Below, in pieces: positions 63,506 to 64,000 of a stretch of DNA of 64,000 nt (position 1 is its first letter; each line of letters opens with the position of its first letter). The notes under the pieces were generated by a model. It saw nothing but the letters and a program-made list of their open reading frames with translations. It was not told the origin of the DNA and made no database searches. A program made the position numbers and the translations under genes. Source of the DNA: Thermodesulfovibrio yellowstonii DSM 11347 (GTDB taxonomy: Bacteria; Nitrospirota; Thermodesulfovibrionia; Thermodesulfovibrionales; Thermodesulfovibrionaceae); assembly GCF_000020985.1 (NCBI RefSeq), contig NC_011296.1, forward strand, positions 1,044,001 to 1,108,000, given 5' to 3'.

Positions 63506-64000
63506 GTGCACTTTTTCAGCCACAAAAAAGGAGAACTTTATGCAGAAGATGTGCCAGTAAAGGAGTTAATCAATAAATTTGGAACTCCTCTTTATATTTA
63601 CAGTTATGGCACTTTAATAAGACACATAAGAGCCTATGAGGAAGCTTTCTGTGAAGTTCCGCATATTATATGCTATGCTGTTAAGGCAAATTCTAACCTT
63701 GCCATCTTGAGAATTTTTGCTGAACTTGGTATTGGTGCAGATATTGTATCGGGGGGAGAACTTTTTAAAGCATTGAAAGCAGGAATAAAACCATACAAGA
63801 TTGTTTTTGCAGGTGTTGGTAAAACAGATGAAGAGATAGAATATGCTTTGAAAAATAACATACTTATGTTCAATGTAGAATCTGAAGCAGAACTTCATAA
63901 AATTAATGAGAAAGCTAAAAACCTTAAAAAAGTAGCTTCAGTTGCCTTAAGAGTGAATCCTGACATAGACCCAAAAACTCACAAATACATTGCTACAGGA
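63506..64000 (+). CDS. lysA: Diaminopimelate decarboxylase, partial
   Basis: The open frame from a GTG at 63506 (GGAGG 5 bases upstream) reaches the window edge, giving 165 codons. It has GTPLYIYSYGTL, the PLP-lysine motif CYAVKANSNLAIL, and IGADIVSGGELFKALKAGI, all typical of LysA. The enzyme makes lysine from meso-diaminopimelate. The C-terminal part lies outside the window. Confidence 0.93.
   Translation, partial: MHFFSHKKGELYAEDVPVKELINKFGTPLYIYSYGTLIRHIRAYEEAFCEVPHIICYAVKANSNLAILRIFAELGIGADIVSGGELFKALKAGIKPYKIVFAGVGKTDEEIEYALKNNILMFNVESEAELHKINEKAKNLKKVASVALRVNPDIDPKTHKYIATG

Noticed and set aside
1-64000. tRNA or rRNA genes
   Set aside because: No cloverleaf-like or rRNA-like stretch was noticed in the gaps; a tRNAscan run would be decisive.

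Overview
The window is AT-rich, densely packed bacterial DNA with short intergenic gaps, many ATGA-type overlaps and strong GGAGG ribosome binding sites. The gene content is a complex I without NuoEFG beside a molybdenum oxidoreductase and TauE/SafE transporters, CobN-type chelatase genes with a TonB system, a sigma-54 regulator, and a large CRISPR-Cas locus. This suggests an anaerobic, probably thermophilic, sulfur-metabolising bacterium. Thermodesulfovibrio (Nitrospirota) is the best guess, but there is no rRNA gene here to prove it.

Layout. (1) 1-12272, minus strand: a tetrapyrrole metal-chelatase set (ChlD-like, ChlI-like, CobN split into two genes), then a hicBA toxin-antitoxin pair on the plus strand, then a TonB receptor/ABC importer operon. 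(2) 12455-13930: a terminator hairpin, a HepT/MntA toxin-antitoxin pair and trmO. (3) 14098-32909, plus strand: one cas operon with type I-A-like genes (cas6, separate cas3 helicase and HD nuclease, cas8a, cas7, cas5, cas4, cas1, cas2) and a complete type III-C-like module (cmr1, cmr6, csx11, cmr4, cmr5, a cmr3-like RAMP) nested inside it, followed by an array of 32 repeats. (4) 32977-43563: mfd, a TPR lipoprotein, murJ, an MBL hydrolase, then a PhnD-like lipoprotein / Cys-rich histidine kinase / NtrC-type regulator set. (5) 61206 down to 43639, minus strand: usp, split TauE/SafE transporter, Mo oxidoreductase, ferredoxin subunit, nuoB-D-I-A-C-H-J-K, four antiporter-like subunits plus a small membrane protein, and a chemoreceptor. 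These look like one very long transcription unit headed by a -24/-12 (sigma-54) promoter. (6) 61364-64000: aconitase (minus) and the start of lysA (plus).

Most notable: the Csx11 (Cas10-like) protein seems to have lost both its HD and its cyclase motifs. The cas8a gene carries a near-perfect internal Shine-Dalgarno and in-frame ATG that would give a separate 116-residue Cas11-like small subunit. A frame-disrupted nucleotidyltransferase sits between cas8a and cas7. Copies of one dispersed palindromic repeat lie in frame inside cobN and nuoC. A PhnD-kinase-NtrC cluster lies near a sigma-54 promoter that could drive the whole complex I / Mo-enzyme operon.
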